DNA of 64,000 bases from MPNP01 sp963668325 (GCA_963668325.1 OY764222.1:372001-436000), one strand, 5' to 3'. Positions 1-9,142 are shown, counted from the stretch's first letter. The notes: generated from the letters alone by a model not told the origin. Translations and numbers: made by a program.

Positions 1-182
1 GTATCTGCAAGGATGGCTCCATGCTTCAGATTAGCGAAATAATCCTCCCAGACTTCATACCGGAATCCAGATATGTTTCGCAACCTTTTCTGCGCAAGTC
101 CTCCCTGACCTCCAAGTAAAGCAACACCTAAACCGGCACCGAGGGATTTTCCAAAATTTCTTCGACTAATTAAACTGCTCAT
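1..182 (-). CDS. Tat-exported protein, N-terminal fragment; possibly an L,D-transpeptidase
   Basis: This frame opens with ATG at 182 and runs off the left edge, leaving about 60 residues. The N-terminus has a twin-arginine signal (SRRNFGKS followed by a Gly/Leu-rich stretch), so the product should be exported folded through Tat. The mature part ends in WEDYFANLKHGAILADT. I recall a similar segment from Tat-dependent L,D-transpeptidases (ErfK/YbiS family) of Rhodobacterales-like bacteria, but the catalytic domain lies outside the window, so that family call is only a suggestion. It is divergent from the CAP lipoprotein gene at 374. Confidence 0.55.
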   Translation of the reverse strand, partial: MSSLISRRNFGKSLGAGLGVALLGGQGGLAQKRLRNISGFRYEVWEDYFANLKHGAILAD

Positions 183-373
183 AACACTATTTTCTTTAAA
201 CAAGAATATTGGGATTGAATTATCCCTATTTTTTACGTTCAGGCAATAGGATTTTTACCTAAAATAAGGTAAATTTTTTGTTATTTGTTATTATAACACA
301 GAATATCGCAATTTTCAGGTGTTCACAAGCACACTAATTCAAAAATCATTGGACAAAAAACTAGGGGCCTCAA

Positions 374-895
374 TTGAAAAATATATTCTTCAGGACAGTT
401 TTATTCGTACTATCACTTGGATTTCTAACAGCTTGTACGACCGACCTTGCTAACCTTCCCCGGGATGATAGTAATTTTAACCCGAAGATATATCGAATTG
501 ATAATAGGCAGGCAAGGATAATACCGGGACGCATGCTAGAGGCCATAAATAACGTCAGGGTGTCCACTGAAACGGCACGATTGCGGTATTCATCAGAACT
601 TAACGCAGCGGCATTTACTCATGCAAGGGATATGAGTTTGCAAAACCGCCCATGGCATTTCGGATCTGATCGATCTTCCCCTGTAACAAGGGTTAGTAGA
701 GTGGGTTATGAAGGTGATCTGATTGGGGAAAATATTGCAGAATCCTTCGAAGTTCCGCTGGACATTTTGGGAGCTTGGCTAAATGAGGAGGATTCACGCC
801 AGAATATTCTTGACCCCCAAGCAAAAATGATGGGACTTGGATGGCATCAGGATAGTGATGGTAGGATTTGGTGGGTAATGCTGGTGGGAACATAG
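374..895 (+). CDS. CAP-domain (SCP/PR-1-like) lipoprotein
   Basis: The 173-residue product begins with a lipoprotein signal (lipobox LTAC, Cys about residue 21), so it should be anchored in the envelope. The rest matches a bacterial CAP/SCP domain: an early helix (MLEAINNVR), the His-bearing stretch AAAFTHARDMS, the GENIAES motif, and a closing segment with MGLGWHQD and WWVMLVGT. Bacterial CAP proteins are extracytoplasmic and mostly of unknown substrate. The start is TTG at 374, a few bases after AGGGGCC; no ATG would keep the signal peptide. It converges on the VOC gene at 1012. Confidence 0.8.
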   Translation: MKNIFFRTVLFVLSLGFLTACTTDLANLPRDDSNFNPKIYRIDNRQARIIPGRMLEAINNVRVSTETARLRYSSELNAAAFTHARDMSLQNRPWHFGSDRSSPVTRVSRVGYEGDLIGENIAESFEVPLDILGAWLNEEDSRQNILDPQAKMMGLGWHQDSDGRIWWVMLVGT

Positions 896-1011
896 AAAAC
901 CCAAGGTAGTAAGATGGTGGTTCCCTTGGTTTGGATTGGCTGAAAGATCTACTTCAAGTCAAATATTTTGGTGATATTCAGCAATTTTCCTAATCCGGTA
1001 TAGTCAAACTG

Positions 1012-1422
1012 TCAGGTGGAATACTGGGATCCAACACAAATAATGTAACCATCTGGATCATAGAAATAAACTTCCCTCATCCCATACCACTGGTCAAATG
1101 GTCCCTTGATCAAGGAATTTTTATCCAATTTTACCATCATTTTCTCAGGGTCAAGCCCATTAAGGTAAATTGTTGATGTCGATTTCAAATCAAACTGTTC
1201 GCCAAAAACAGGTAACTCTTCAACAAGGCTTTGCTTGTCCTGCAACATTAATTCAGCTTGATCGTTGACAAATAATCCGAAGACAGCTTTGTGGGAATTA
1301 TCCGTATCCTTCCTGTTTGAATCGACCATAAAGGCAACCCCGAAACCAAGGATTTCTGTATAAAACCTATGCGAGGTAGCAAAATTGGATACCATCAAAT
1401 TAGGGCAAAGTTTAACAACCAT
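1012..1422 (-). CDS. VOC superfamily (glyoxalase/bleomycin-resistance-like) protein
   Basis: This 136-residue protein shows the vicinal-oxygen-chelate layout. It opens with PNLMVSNFATSHRFYTEILGF, the usual strand-helix start of the first beta-alpha-beta-beta-beta unit. It closes with MREVYFYDPDGYIICVGSQ, where the second-unit metal-ligand region normally lies. The length is typical of single-chain VOC proteins that dimerise. Members include lyases, dioxygenases and drug-binding proteins, and nothing here fixes the substrate. A short gap separates it from the upstream YkuD lipoprotein gene on the same strand. Confidence 0.75.
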   Translation of the reverse strand: MVVKLCPNLMVSNFATSHRFYTEILGFGVAFMVDSNRKDTDNSHKAVFGLFVNDQAELMLQDKQSLVEELPVFGEQFDLKSTSTIYLNGLDPEKMMVKLDKNSLIKGPFDQWYGMREVYFYDPDGYIICVGSQYST

Positions 1423-1450
1423 AAAGGCATCCTCCTTCAGTAAGATTTAT

Positions 1451-2011
1451 CTATTCTGAGATAATTATTGGGGTTCCAACATCAACTACCTTATAGAGAT
1501 ATTCTATTTCGGCGTTGGTTACGGCGATGCACCCTCTTGTCCAATCTCTCTGATTCGGGATTGAACCATTATTGGGAAGACCATGGATCATTATATCCCC
1601 ACCTGGAGAATAGCCCTTGCTTAAGGCTTTCCTCCTGTCAGTCGCATTGGGATAGGAAATACCCAAGGATAAATGGAAGGAACTATAGGGGTTCTTGCGG
1701 TCAATGTAATAACGTCCCTGAGGAGTTTTGCCATCACCTTCCCTAAATTTGTGCCCGACTGGATTGAAACCAAGCCCGATATCCATGGTTCTAATTACTC
1801 TGGAACCGTTATACAGCCGAAGTTCACGAGCGGATTTGTCAACTTCCAGTTTCGTTACTTCCTGCGATGTATCGTCAGGTTTATTTTTAGCACATGAAGA
1901 GATCAAAAAAGCACAGACCAGTAAAATTGTACCAAGTTTGAAAATTAATTTTATATCCAGCCAGGAAACCAAAAAAGCTTTGCCAAAGGAACATTTTGCA
2001 ATCGGATGCAT
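1451..2011 (-). CDS. YkuD-type L,D-transpeptidase lipoprotein
   Basis: The C-terminal half carries the YkuD signature: MIHGLPN (His143) and then RDWTRGCIAV, with the presumed nucleophile Cys161. Such enzymes form 3-3 crosslinks in peptidoglycan or attach proteins to it, and act in the periplasm. A hydrophobic stretch ends in ISSC (Cys40), a lipobox. The roughly 20 residues before the hydrophobic segment are unusual for a signal peptide, so the true start may be internal, although the next candidate codon would be CTG. The length of 186 residues is usual for a minimal YkuD protein. Confidence 0.85.
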   Translation of the reverse strand: MHPIAKCSFGKAFLVSWLDIKLIFKLGTILLVCAFLISSCAKNKPDDTSQEVTKLEVDKSARELRLYNGSRVIRTMDIGLGFNPVGHKFREGDGKTPQGRYYIDRKNPYSSFHLSLGISYPNATDRRKALSKGYSPGGDIMIHGLPNNGSIPNQRDWTRGCIAVTNAEIEYLYKVVDVGTPIIISE

Positions 2012-2056
2012 GTAAACACCTCACCTCAATAATTTATTTTTGTTTTTATTTTCACA

Positions 2057-3187
2057 TTATACAGAAACTTTTTTCCTCCTTAAACGAGATGTTTCTGATT
2101 TTAATTGCCCACAAGCAGCCATTATATCCTCCCCTCTTGGGGTTCGAACCGGCGATGGGTATCCAGAATTATAAATTATTTTTGCAAAGTTTGAAATTTT
2201 TTCTGGTGTAGAACGTTCAAATTGTGAACTTGGCCAGGAATTAAATGGAATCAGATTGACCTTGGACGGGATGTTTTTGATGAGAGATACCAGACGATGT
2301 GCATCTTCAGTGCTGTCATTCAGGTCTTTTAGCATGACATATTCAAAGGTTATCCGGTCAGAATTGGTTACTCTTGGATAATTTCGAAGGGCATCCAGCA
2401 AGGTAGCAATATTCCATTTTCTGTTTATGGGGACAATTTGATCCCTGACCTTATCAGTTGTGGCATGAAAGGAAATTGCCAGGCGGCACCCAATTTCCTC
2501 ACCAGTTCTATGTATTCCTGGGACAACGCCAGCGGTAGAAAGGGTAATCCGCCGACGGGAAATACTCAAACCATCTCCATCCATGACAATCTTCATGGCA
2601 TCCCGTACATTGTCGAAATTATATAAAGGCTCCCCCATTCCCATCAAAACAACATTGGAAATGAGCCTTTGCTCTGAACTGTATCTACTTCCTGCTCCAG
2701 GCCATTCATTTAAATCGTCTCTAACGGCCATGAGTTGGCCTACAATTTCGGCGACAGTGAGATTCCTGACCCATGCCTGAGTTCCGGTATGACAGAATGT
2801 ACAGTTAAGGGTGCACCCTACCTGGGAAGAAACACACAAGGTCCCCCGGCCCTCCTCAGGAATATATACTGTTTCGAACTCATGTCCGTTATCGCCACTG
2901 AAAAGGTATTTTCTGGTCCCATCGCTACTAATTTTTCGAACTCTGCATTCCGGTACCCGCAGAGCTAAATTTTGATCTAAAAGGTCACGAAAATCCTTGG
3001 CCAGATTGGACATATCCCAAAAGTTTCGGCAACCTCTGACGTAAATCCAGTTCCATAACTGGTCGACCCTCATTTTCAACTTTTTATCTGGAACCCCAAG
3101 CCGAAGCAATACTTCGGCTAGCATCGGTCGGGTTAAACCGATCAGGTTTTCTTTGTTAATTACGACTTGGTTCATGCGAACTCCCAA
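2057..3187 (-). CDS. rlmN: 23S rRNA (adenine2503-C2)-methyltransferase RlmN
   Basis: RlmN is a radical-SAM enzyme that methylates C2 of A2503 in 23S rRNA, and also A37 of some tRNAs. The product has the RlmN/Cfr-type cluster motif C125-x3-C129-x2-C132 (CTLNCTFC), a conserved Cys118 just before it, a GMGEPLYN motif, and a late Cys in MAACGQLK. That last residue corresponds to the methyl-carrying cysteine. At 376 residues it has the family's normal length. The start could be M1 or M5 (MNQVVINKE). It reads away from ialB, which lies upstream on the same strand. Confidence 0.95.
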   Translation of the reverse strand: MGVRMNQVVINKENLIGLTRPMLAEVLLRLGVPDKKLKMRVDQLWNWIYVRGCRNFWDMSNLAKDFRDLLDQNLALRVPECRVRKISSDGTRKYLFSGDNGHEFETVYIPEEGRGTLCVSSQVGCTLNCTFCHTGTQAWVRNLTVAEIVGQLMAVRDDLNEWPGAGSRYSSEQRLISNVVLMGMGEPLYNFDNVRDAMKIVMDGDGLSISRRRITLSTAGVVPGIHRTGEEIGCRLAISFHATTDKVRDQIVPINRKWNIATLLDALRNYPRVTNSDRITFEYVMLKDLNDSTEDAHRLVSLIKNIPSKVNLIPFNSWPSSQFERSTPEKISNFAKIIYNSGYPSPVRTPRGEDIMAACGQLKSETSRLRRKKVSV

Positions 3188-3235
3188 GCCTCAAATTGGA
3201 ATAAGATTTTACAACAGGACAGCTGGAACTTAAGG

Positions 3236-3778
3236 TTAACGACAGGCAACGGCTGCTCTTTTCAATCCTGCAGTTACTCCGCTAAGTGAGTAGGTATCAA
3301 CAACTGTTGTGCCTTTGGTCGAAACCATGGTGATCACAGCTTTATTTCCCTGCCTCAAGGCATTAACGATTTTTTCATCATCCGAGAATAATGGCCATGC
3401 GTATGTCAATATTTTATCCTCTGGATCTAAATGCAGGGTGAAGTTTCTACCATCAACGCTTAAGGACACCGAAGATTTTCGCTTAATGTTAAATCCTGCT
3501 TCAACAGAAACTAGCTCTGTTCCGCTTCTACCACCTAATATAGAAATTGAAAGACGGGTATTCCCACGATTCACCTGGACCTTCTGACCGTTTCGAGTAT
3601 AAGTGCTACTCGTTGGTTGCGCCATGATACCACAGTGCAAATTATCACTGGACTGGGTAGTTTTATAAACAATCCAATCGTTTATCTGGTCTATACCTTC
3701 AATCTCGCTTTGGGCAAACAAGGGCGATGCAATTGCCACCCAAAAAGCAATAAAAACAACTATTCTAATTTTCACCAC
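3236..3778 (-). CDS. IalB-family periplasmic protein (invasion-associated locus B)
   Basis: The 180-residue product has a clear Sec signal peptide ending in PLFAQ and the IalB-fold pattern: a short W-x-V strand (NDWIVYKT), a Cys in DNLHCGIMAQ, and the closing block MVSTKGTTVVDTYSLSGVTAGL with a final Cys. IalB proteins occur mainly in Alphaproteobacteria. The name comes from Bartonella, but most members have no proven role in invasion. It sits upstream of rlmN in the same direction, with about 50 bases between them. Confidence 0.8.
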   Translation of the reverse strand: MVKIRIVVFIAFWVAIASPLFAQSEIEGIDQINDWIVYKTTQSSDNLHCGIMAQPTSSTYTRNGQKVQVNRGNTRLSISILGGRSGTELVSVEAGFNIKRKSSVSLSVDGRNFTLHLDPEDKILTYAWPLFSDDEKIVNALRQGNKAVITMVSTKGTTVVDTYSLSGVTAGLKRAAVACR

Positions 3779-4046
3779 TCTGCCTCTACCTACTCAAAGA
3801 TTCACTTTTTTTGGTGCGTAAGCAACCTTATTATTGGAAATCCTACTATAAAACAGGAATTAATGCAATGGTTTGACCTAGGCAAGATTTCCATAAGGAG
3901 TTCTAAACAAGATTTATTTTAAAGATATTTCGATACAAGAACCAAATTTGCATTTTGCAAAATCCCTATTATTTTGCATTATTCACATAGAAACAACCGA
4001 AACCTCATGTCACAATTAGGTGAAATTTTCTGGAAGGACTGAATAA

Positions 4047-5453
4047 ATGTCAAAACCAAGAACCCTCTACGATAAAATATGGGATGACCATGTTGTTCAC
4101 CAATCCGATGATGGTACTTGTCTAATTTATATTGATATGCACCTTGTGCACGAAGTCACTAGCCCCCAAGCCTTTGAAGGGCTAAGGATGGCTGGTCGTT
4201 CAGTTCGAGCGCCTAAAAAGACTATTGCGGTTTCCGATCATAATGTTCCGACAAATGTTGGCAGAGAAAAGGGCATAGATAATGAGGAAAGCCGAATTCA
4301 GGTTGAAGCAATGGCGAAGAATGCAGAGGATTTTGGCATTCAATACTTTGGAGTAAGTGATGTACGCCAAGGCATCGTGCATATTATTGGTCCCGAACAA
4401 GGATTAACCCAACCTGGAATGGCGATAGTTTGTGGTGATAGCCATACAGCAACCCACGGTGCTTTTGGAGCTTTGGCACATGGTATTGGAACCAGCGAAG
4501 TAGAGCACGTTTTAGCAACCCAGACTCTGATCCAAAAAAAATCAAAAAATATGAAGGTAGAGATTACCGGTTCATTGGGATGTGGAGTAACTGCCAAGGA
4601 TGTGACCCTTTCCATTATTGGAAAAACAGGTACGGCCGGTGCTACAGGTCATGTAATTGAGTATTGTGGCGATGTTATTAAGAACCTCACAATGGAAGGG
4701 CGGATGACCGTTTGTAATATGGCTATTGAAGGGGGTGCAAGGGCTGGATTAATTGCTCCCGACGACAAAACTTTTGCCTATATGAAGTCTCGTCCCTATT
4801 CACCCAAGGGATCTGCTTTCGAAATTGCTCAAACTTTTTGGCGTTCACTTTATTCCGATGAAGGTTCTTTTTTCGATAAGGAGGTCATTATTGAAGGGGA
4901 AAAAATTTCTCCGGTGGTCACATGGGGAACTAGTCCTGAAGATGTCCTGCCCATTGACCAATCTGTACCAGCTCCAGAGGATTTCGAGGGTCTGAAAGTT
5001 GATGCTGTCAGAAGAAGTCTTGATTATATGGGTTTAAAACCAGGTACAAGATTGTCAGAAATTGACATTAATACGGTTTTTATTGGATCCTGTACCAATG
5101 GCAGGATTGAGGATCTTCGGGAAGTAGCAAAAATCATGCAGGGTAAAAAAGTCAAAACTGGCCTTCGAGCAATGATTGTGCCTGGCTCTGGGCTTGTAAG
5201 AGCTCAAGCTGAAAAGGAAGGCATTGCGCAACAGTTGGTTGATGCCGGTTTTGAATGGAGGATGGCAGGTTGTTCCATGTGCCTTGGTATGAACCCAGAT
5301 CAATTAGCCCCCGGTGAGCGGTGTGCTTCAACTTCAAACAGGAATTTTGAAGGTCGCCAGGGAAGAGGTGGCAGAACTCATTTGGTCAGTCCGGCCATGG
5401 CCGCTGCTGCTGCTGTTACTGGGAAACTCACCGATGTGCGTCAGTTTATGTAA
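4047..5453 (+). CDS. leuC: 3-isopropylmalate dehydratase, large subunit
   Basis: LeuC pairs with LeuD to isomerise 2-isopropylmalate to 3-isopropylmalate in leucine synthesis. The 468-residue chain has the aconitase-family signatures: VCGDSHTATHGAFG near residue 130, and the 4Fe-4S ligands in IGSCTNGR (about residue 348) and GCSMCLGMN (about residues 408-411). It ends in the usual RNFEGRQG...RTHLVSPAMAAAAA block. The ATG lies a few bases after GGAAGGA. leuD follows after about 40 bases. The leader at 3779-4046 shows no convincing leucine-rich leader peptide or attenuator. Confidence 0.97.
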   Translation: MSKPRTLYDKIWDDHVVHQSDDGTCLIYIDMHLVHEVTSPQAFEGLRMAGRSVRAPKKTIAVSDHNVPTNVGREKGIDNEESRIQVEAMAKNAEDFGIQYFGVSDVRQGIVHIIGPEQGLTQPGMAIVCGDSHTATHGAFGALAHGIGTSEVEHVLATQTLIQKKSKNMKVEITGSLGCGVTAKDVTLSIIGKTGTAGATGHVIEYCGDVIKNLTMEGRMTVCNMAIEGGARAGLIAPDDKTFAYMKSRPYSPKGSAFEIAQTFWRSLYSDEGSFFDKEVIIEGEKISPVVTWGTSPEDVLPIDQSVPAPEDFEGLKVDAVRRSLDYMGLKPGTRLSEIDINTVFIGSCTNGRIEDLREVAKIMQGKKVKTGLRAMIVPGSGLVRAQAEKEGIAQQLVDAGFEWRMAGCSMCLGMNPDQLAPGERCASTSNRNFEGRQGRGGRTHLVSPAMAAAAAVTGKLTDVRQFM

Positions 5454-5493
5454 TGGGCTGTATCGACCAGGAAGAATAATTTGAGGAAATACA

Positions 5494-6099
5494 ATGAAGA
5501 AGTTTGAACAATTTACTGGCATCGCCGCTCCTATGCCCTTGGTCAATATCGATACCGATATGATTATTCCCAAGCAGTTTCTTAAAACCATTAAGAGAAC
5601 TGGTTTGGGGGTAAGTTTGTTTTTCGAAATGAGGTATGATCTGGAGGGAAACGAAAACCCAGATTTTGTCCTAAACAAGTCTGCCTGGAAGAATGCAGAA
5701 ATAATTATTGCTGGAGATAATTTTGGTTGTGGATCTTCCAGAGAACATGCGCCCTGGGCTCTTCTTGATCATGGTATCAAATGTGTAATATCAACTGGGA
5801 TTGCCGATATCTTCTACAATAATTGTTTCAAGAATGGAATCCTCCCCATTACTCTGCCCAAGGAACAGGTAGATTCTTTGATGGAATTTGCTGAATCGGG
5901 TTCAAATGCCAGATTCACGATTGACTTGGAAAATCAACAAATAACTGCTCCAGATGGTACAAAAATTCCCTTTGAAATTGACAGTTTCAAGAAAAAATGC
6001 CTGCTTGAGGGGTTGGATGACATAGGCTTGACCATGGAGAAGGTTTCGCACATCGACAAATTCGAGAAAAACTATTCTCTTGCCAGACCCTGGTTATAA
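5494..6099 (+). CDS. leuD: 3-isopropylmalate dehydratase, small subunit
   Basis: This is the swivel-domain subunit that completes the LeuCD isomerase. It shows the N-terminal block PLVNIDTDMIIPKQFL and the substrate-loop motif NFGCGSSREHAPWAL. At 201 residues it has the family's normal length. A GAGGAAA ribosome site precedes the ATG. It is co-directional with leuC and almost certainly cotranscribed. The usual third member, leuB, is not adjacent: it lies at 26600, separated by unrelated genes. Confidence 0.97.
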   Translation: MKKFEQFTGIAAPMPLVNIDTDMIIPKQFLKTIKRTGLGVSLFFEMRYDLEGNENPDFVLNKSAWKNAEIIIAGDNFGCGSSREHAPWALLDHGIKCVISTGIADIFYNNCFKNGILPITLPKEQVDSLMEFAESGSNARFTIDLENQQITAPDGTKIPFEIDSFKKKCLLEGLDDIGLTMEKVSHIDKFEKNYSLARPWL

Positions 6100-6286
6100 T
6101 TCTTCTAAATTTTCCGGTTAATTTAGGTCATTTTATTAACAAGCTAGTTCTAACCGGTCCGATAGAACACTTTCCCACCTAAGTGTAAGATTGTTGCATG
6201 CTGATTATATCGGTAATAACCCTTTACTGAATTGAAAATAACGATAGGTATTTTCGGTTTGCTACAAATTATTATAGAGAGAACTG

Positions 6287-6663
6287 TGTCCTATAAGATG
6301 CTAATATTGTTTTAAGGACAATATTAGGGACATAACTGTTTGCTTCAGTACCCGCCCTGAAAGCTAGAGTTGTAACTCTTCTGAATAAGTATTCGAGAGA
6401 TCTTTCCAGATGTGAGGACAGGCAACTTCCTTTTTCCATATACTGCTAGACATTACAAAGTCGTTTAACCCCCTTTGTACATAAAGGACAGAATTAAAGG
6501 ACAAGAGATATAAATCCAGTCAAATAATGTCCTTTAATGCGCCTTTTATTGGTGATTAAAGGACAAATAAGAGCTTTAATCGGAGAAAATATGTAGTAAA
6601 GAAGTAAATATGTCCTTTAAATTTTTAATTATCTCCCCAGTATCGTATATTAATGTCCTTTAA
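6287..6663. repeat. Array of the decamer TGTCCTTTAA / TTAAAGGACA upstream of the Fic-like gene
   Basis: The 614 bases between leuD and the Fic-like gene hold no ORF but a dense set of one short word. Perfect or near copies are TGTCCTATAA 6287, TTTAAGGACA 6311, TTAGGGACA 6324, ATAAAGGACA 6481, TTAAAGGACA 6494, TGTCCTTTAA 6528, TTAAAGGACA 6556, TGTCCTTTAA 6611 and TGTCCTTTAA 6654. Both orientations occur with irregular spacing. More copies continue inside the gene at 6937, 6992, 7036, 7067 and 7088. A family of binding sites for one DNA-binding protein is the simplest reading. The winged-helix N-terminus of the adjacent product is the obvious candidate binder (inference). Confidence 0.8.
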
Positions 6664-6713
6664 AAAATTAATATGAAATTTTTCAGCTAATAGAGAAGGT
6701 CTTTGAAATACCA

Positions 6714-8105
6714 ATGAGCAAGTCAATTCCAGAACAGAAAACTATTATTTTAGATCTTATAGAAAAAAATCCAGAAGGTCTTAAAAGAGGAGAGATTAAA
6801 CAATTACTATCTTTCTCTATTAATGATAAAACCCTTCAAAGGCGTTTGTACTCACTTGTTGAAGAAGGGCGTTTAAAAAGGACAGGGATAATAAAATCAA
6901 CCAGGTATTGTCCTGTAAAATCTCCATCACAGGAAAATAAAGGACAAAAAGAACCTCGGTCTGGGGAAATCTTTAGTAAAATAAGCAATAATGTCCTTAA
7001 ATTCCTAGATTCACCTCCCCAATTTCGTGAACCAGTGTCCTATAAAAGAGATTTTATAGAAAGATATGTCCCTAATGAAACTAATTATGTCCCTAAAGAT
7101 TTAAGAGAGTCCTTAAAATTAAAAGGAGGGAGATTTGGAAATAACCTAGCGGCAGGAACCTACGCCCAGACAATTTACCAAAGGTTATTGGTTGATCTTT
7201 CCTTTAATTCCAGTCGATTGGAGGGTAATACCTATTCAAAACTTGATACTCAAAAATTGTTGGATGAAGGGCACGCTGCAGAAGGAAAAAGGGAAGAAGA
7301 AACTGTAATGATATTAAACCACAAGGAAGCAATAATATATCTTGTGGAAAACGCCCAAGAAATGGAATTGAATAGCTTCACGATTTTTGATCTACACAGC
7401 TTACTTTCCCAGGATTTGCTATATGACCCACAAGTCCGTGGAAGAATACGAACCACTCAAGTTTCAATTGGTCAATCAACTTACCAGCCCCTAGGAAATG
7501 GACACTTGCTGAGGGAATTATTTGAACTAATTCTTTTGAAGGCAAGGGATATCAAAGATCCTTTCGAACAAAGTTTCTTTGTTCTCGTGCACTTATCTTA
7601 TTTGCAAGGTTTTGTGGATGTAAACAAACGAACCTCACGACTTGCCTGCAATATCCCGTTCATCAAGCAAAATCTTTGTCCTCTTAGCTTTACAGATGTC
7701 CCCCGTGATGAATATATCCAGGCACATTTGGCGATCTACGAGAAAAACGAAATAAACCCAATGTTGGATTTATTTGGTTGGGCCTATATTCGTTCTTGCC
7801 AACAATATGAGGTTGTGACAGAAACCTTAGGCGAATTAGATCCTTATAGAACAAAAACACGCTTACAAAGGAAAGAAGTAATGGGGCAGGTTATCCGTGA
7901 GTGTATACAAGGGAAGGAAATTGAAAATTATATTAAAGGATATTGCTTGAAAAAATCAATTCCAGAAACCGAAAAATTTGTTTCTATCGTTCTAACGGAA
8001 CTAAGTTCACTTCATGAGGGTGCCATAATCGGACTAGGAGTTTCAGTTGACCAGTTTAATACCTGGTCAAACTCACAGCCAGGAGCTTTGATCCCGACAA
8101 AATAG
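6714..8105 (+). CDS. Fic-fold protein with N-terminal winged helix and degenerate active site
   Basis: The 463 residues read as a winged helix (about 10-65: LKRGEIKQLL, LQRRLYSLVEEGRLKRTG), a linker, an inhibitory-helix-like motif S166-SRL-E170-G171 of the (S/T)xxxE(G/N) type, and a Fic core. The Fic motif is Q298-GFVDVNKRTSR309. Compared with HPFxDGNGRxxR, the catalytic His is Gln, the Pro is Gly, and the two anion-hole Gly positions are Val and Lys. Active Fic enzymes transfer AMP or other groups from nucleotides through that His, so ordinary AMPylation is unlikely. A regulatory or other role is possible. It stands alone and is preceded by the TGTCCTTTAA array; two terminator-like hairpins follow. 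Confidence 0.8.
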   Translation: MSKSIPEQKTIILDLIEKNPEGLKRGEIKQLLSFSINDKTLQRRLYSLVEEGRLKRTGIIKSTRYCPVKSPSQENKGQKEPRSGEIFSKISNNVLKFLDSPPQFREPVSYKRDFIERYVPNETNYVPKDLRESLKLKGGRFGNNLAAGTYAQTIYQRLLVDLSFNSSRLEGNTYSKLDTQKLLDEGHAAEGKREEETVMILNHKEAIIYLVENAQEMELNSFTIFDLHSLLSQDLLYDPQVRGRIRTTQVSIGQSTYQPLGNGHLLRELFELILLKARDIKDPFEQSFFVLVHLSYLQGFVDVNKRTSRLACNIPFIKQNLCPLSFTDVPRDEYIQAHLAIYEKNEINPMLDLFGWAYIRSCQQYEVVTETLGELDPYRTKTRLQRKEVMGQVIRECIQGKEIENYIKGYCLKKSIPETEKFVSIVLTELSSLHEGAIIGLGVSVDQFNTWSNSQPGALIPTK

Positions 8106-8221
8106 GCAAAGGATTATCCATACAGGGTTGGTAAAATTGGGTTGTTAGCCAATCTTAAATCAATAAGATCTTTTTGGTTTGTGGTGGCATGCAGAAGGGG
8201 TTAAGAAAAATACTCAGGAAA

Positions 8222-8311
8222 AACTAACCCATTGAGATTACATCCCAATGGGTTAGTTCCATTTCTTATATTCGATTAGCTGGAACTTGGTTTCAAAGCA
8301 AGTTCCAGCTA
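8222..8311. terminator. Pair of strong hairpins between convergent genes
   Basis: Two perfect inverted repeats lie side by side. The first has arms AACTAACCCATTG (8222-8234) and CAATGGGTTAGTT (8246-8258) with an 11-base loop. The second has arms TAGCTGGAACTTG (8277-8289) and CAAGTTCCAGCTA (8299-8311) with a 9-base loop. They sit between the Fic-like gene, which ends at 8105 on plus, and the SDR gene, which ends at 8327 on minus. One stem-loop can thus stop transcription from each side. T-rich tails are short, so terminator function is inferred from position. Confidence 0.65.
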
Positions 8312-8326
8312 GAGATCAAATCCCTA

Positions 8327-9142
8327 TTAAAGTCCAAGTTGCTGTTTAATACCACCGATAAAAGTGGCATCATCAGCGGCCTTGCGATTGGTGAGTAACA
8401 TCTCGGCGTCAGCCCCAGCCCGATAGCGAAGTTGGTCGGTACCATCTGTTACGGCGTTCCAGATAACTTCAGCAACCAATTCGGGAGGCGAAGGTGGTAT
8501 TGGGTTGTTGCTCATCGACCCCATGAATTGTTGAATAATACCCTGGTATTCGTCAATGGGAGGATCATTGGCAAAATCAAAGGAACGACCACTGAAATCT
8601 GTTGCAATCATGCCAGGCTCAACGATTTTGACTTTCACCCCAATAGTTTCCAGCTCAAAGTGTAAGGATTCGGACAAACCCTCGACCGCAAACTTGGTGC
8701 CGTGATAAAGAGTACCCAAGGGGAAAGTCATCTGGCCACCGATTGAACTGATATTGACAATGACCCCTGATTTTTGGGCCCGCATGTGGGGCAATACGGA
8801 CTTGGTTACTGCCAGAAGACCAATCACATTGGTATCAAACTGGCGGCGAATGCGATTCATGTCGAAGGATTCGAGTGGACCATAAGCACCATAACCAGCA
8901 TTGTTCAGCAAAGCATCAATGGTTCCAAAATGATCAATTGCATTTTGGGCAGTCTCTTCTATGGATGATGCGTCGGTTACATCCAGGCGAGTGACTAACA
9001 CATTATCCAAGGCGGCCAATTCAGACCCGGATGCTGGATTACGCATTGTCGCGACGACATTCCAACCCTGGGCTTGAAATTGCTTTGCGGTTGCCTTGCC
9101 AATTCCGCTGGAAGCACCGGTGATAATTATTGTTTGTGACAT
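8327..9142 (-). CDS. SDR-family NAD(P)-dependent oxidoreductase
   Basis: This is a 271-residue classical short-chain dehydrogenase. It has the cofactor motif TGASSGIGKAT at the N-terminus, the structural NNAG motif (LLNNAGYGAYG), the catalytic Ser in NISSIGGQ, and the YHGTK catalytic Tyr/Lys pair. The substrate cannot be read from sequence; the pattern resembles general oxidoreductases acting on ketones or alcohols. It lies about 50 bases downstream of the molybdenum hydroxylase pair on the same strand, so it may be the last gene of that operon. Confidence 0.9.
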   Translation of the reverse strand: MSQTIIITGASSGIGKATAKQFQAQGWNVVATMRNPASGSELAALDNVLVTRLDVTDASSIEETAQNAIDHFGTIDALLNNAGYGAYGPLESFDMNRIRRQFDTNVIGLLAVTKSVLPHMRAQKSGVIVNISSIGGQMTFPLGTLYHGTKFAVEGLSESLHFELETIGVKVKIVEPGMIATDFSGRSFDFANDPPIDEYQGIIQQFMGSMSNNPIPPSPPELVAEVIWNAVTDGTDQLRYRAGADAEMLLTNRKAADDATFIGGIKQQLGL

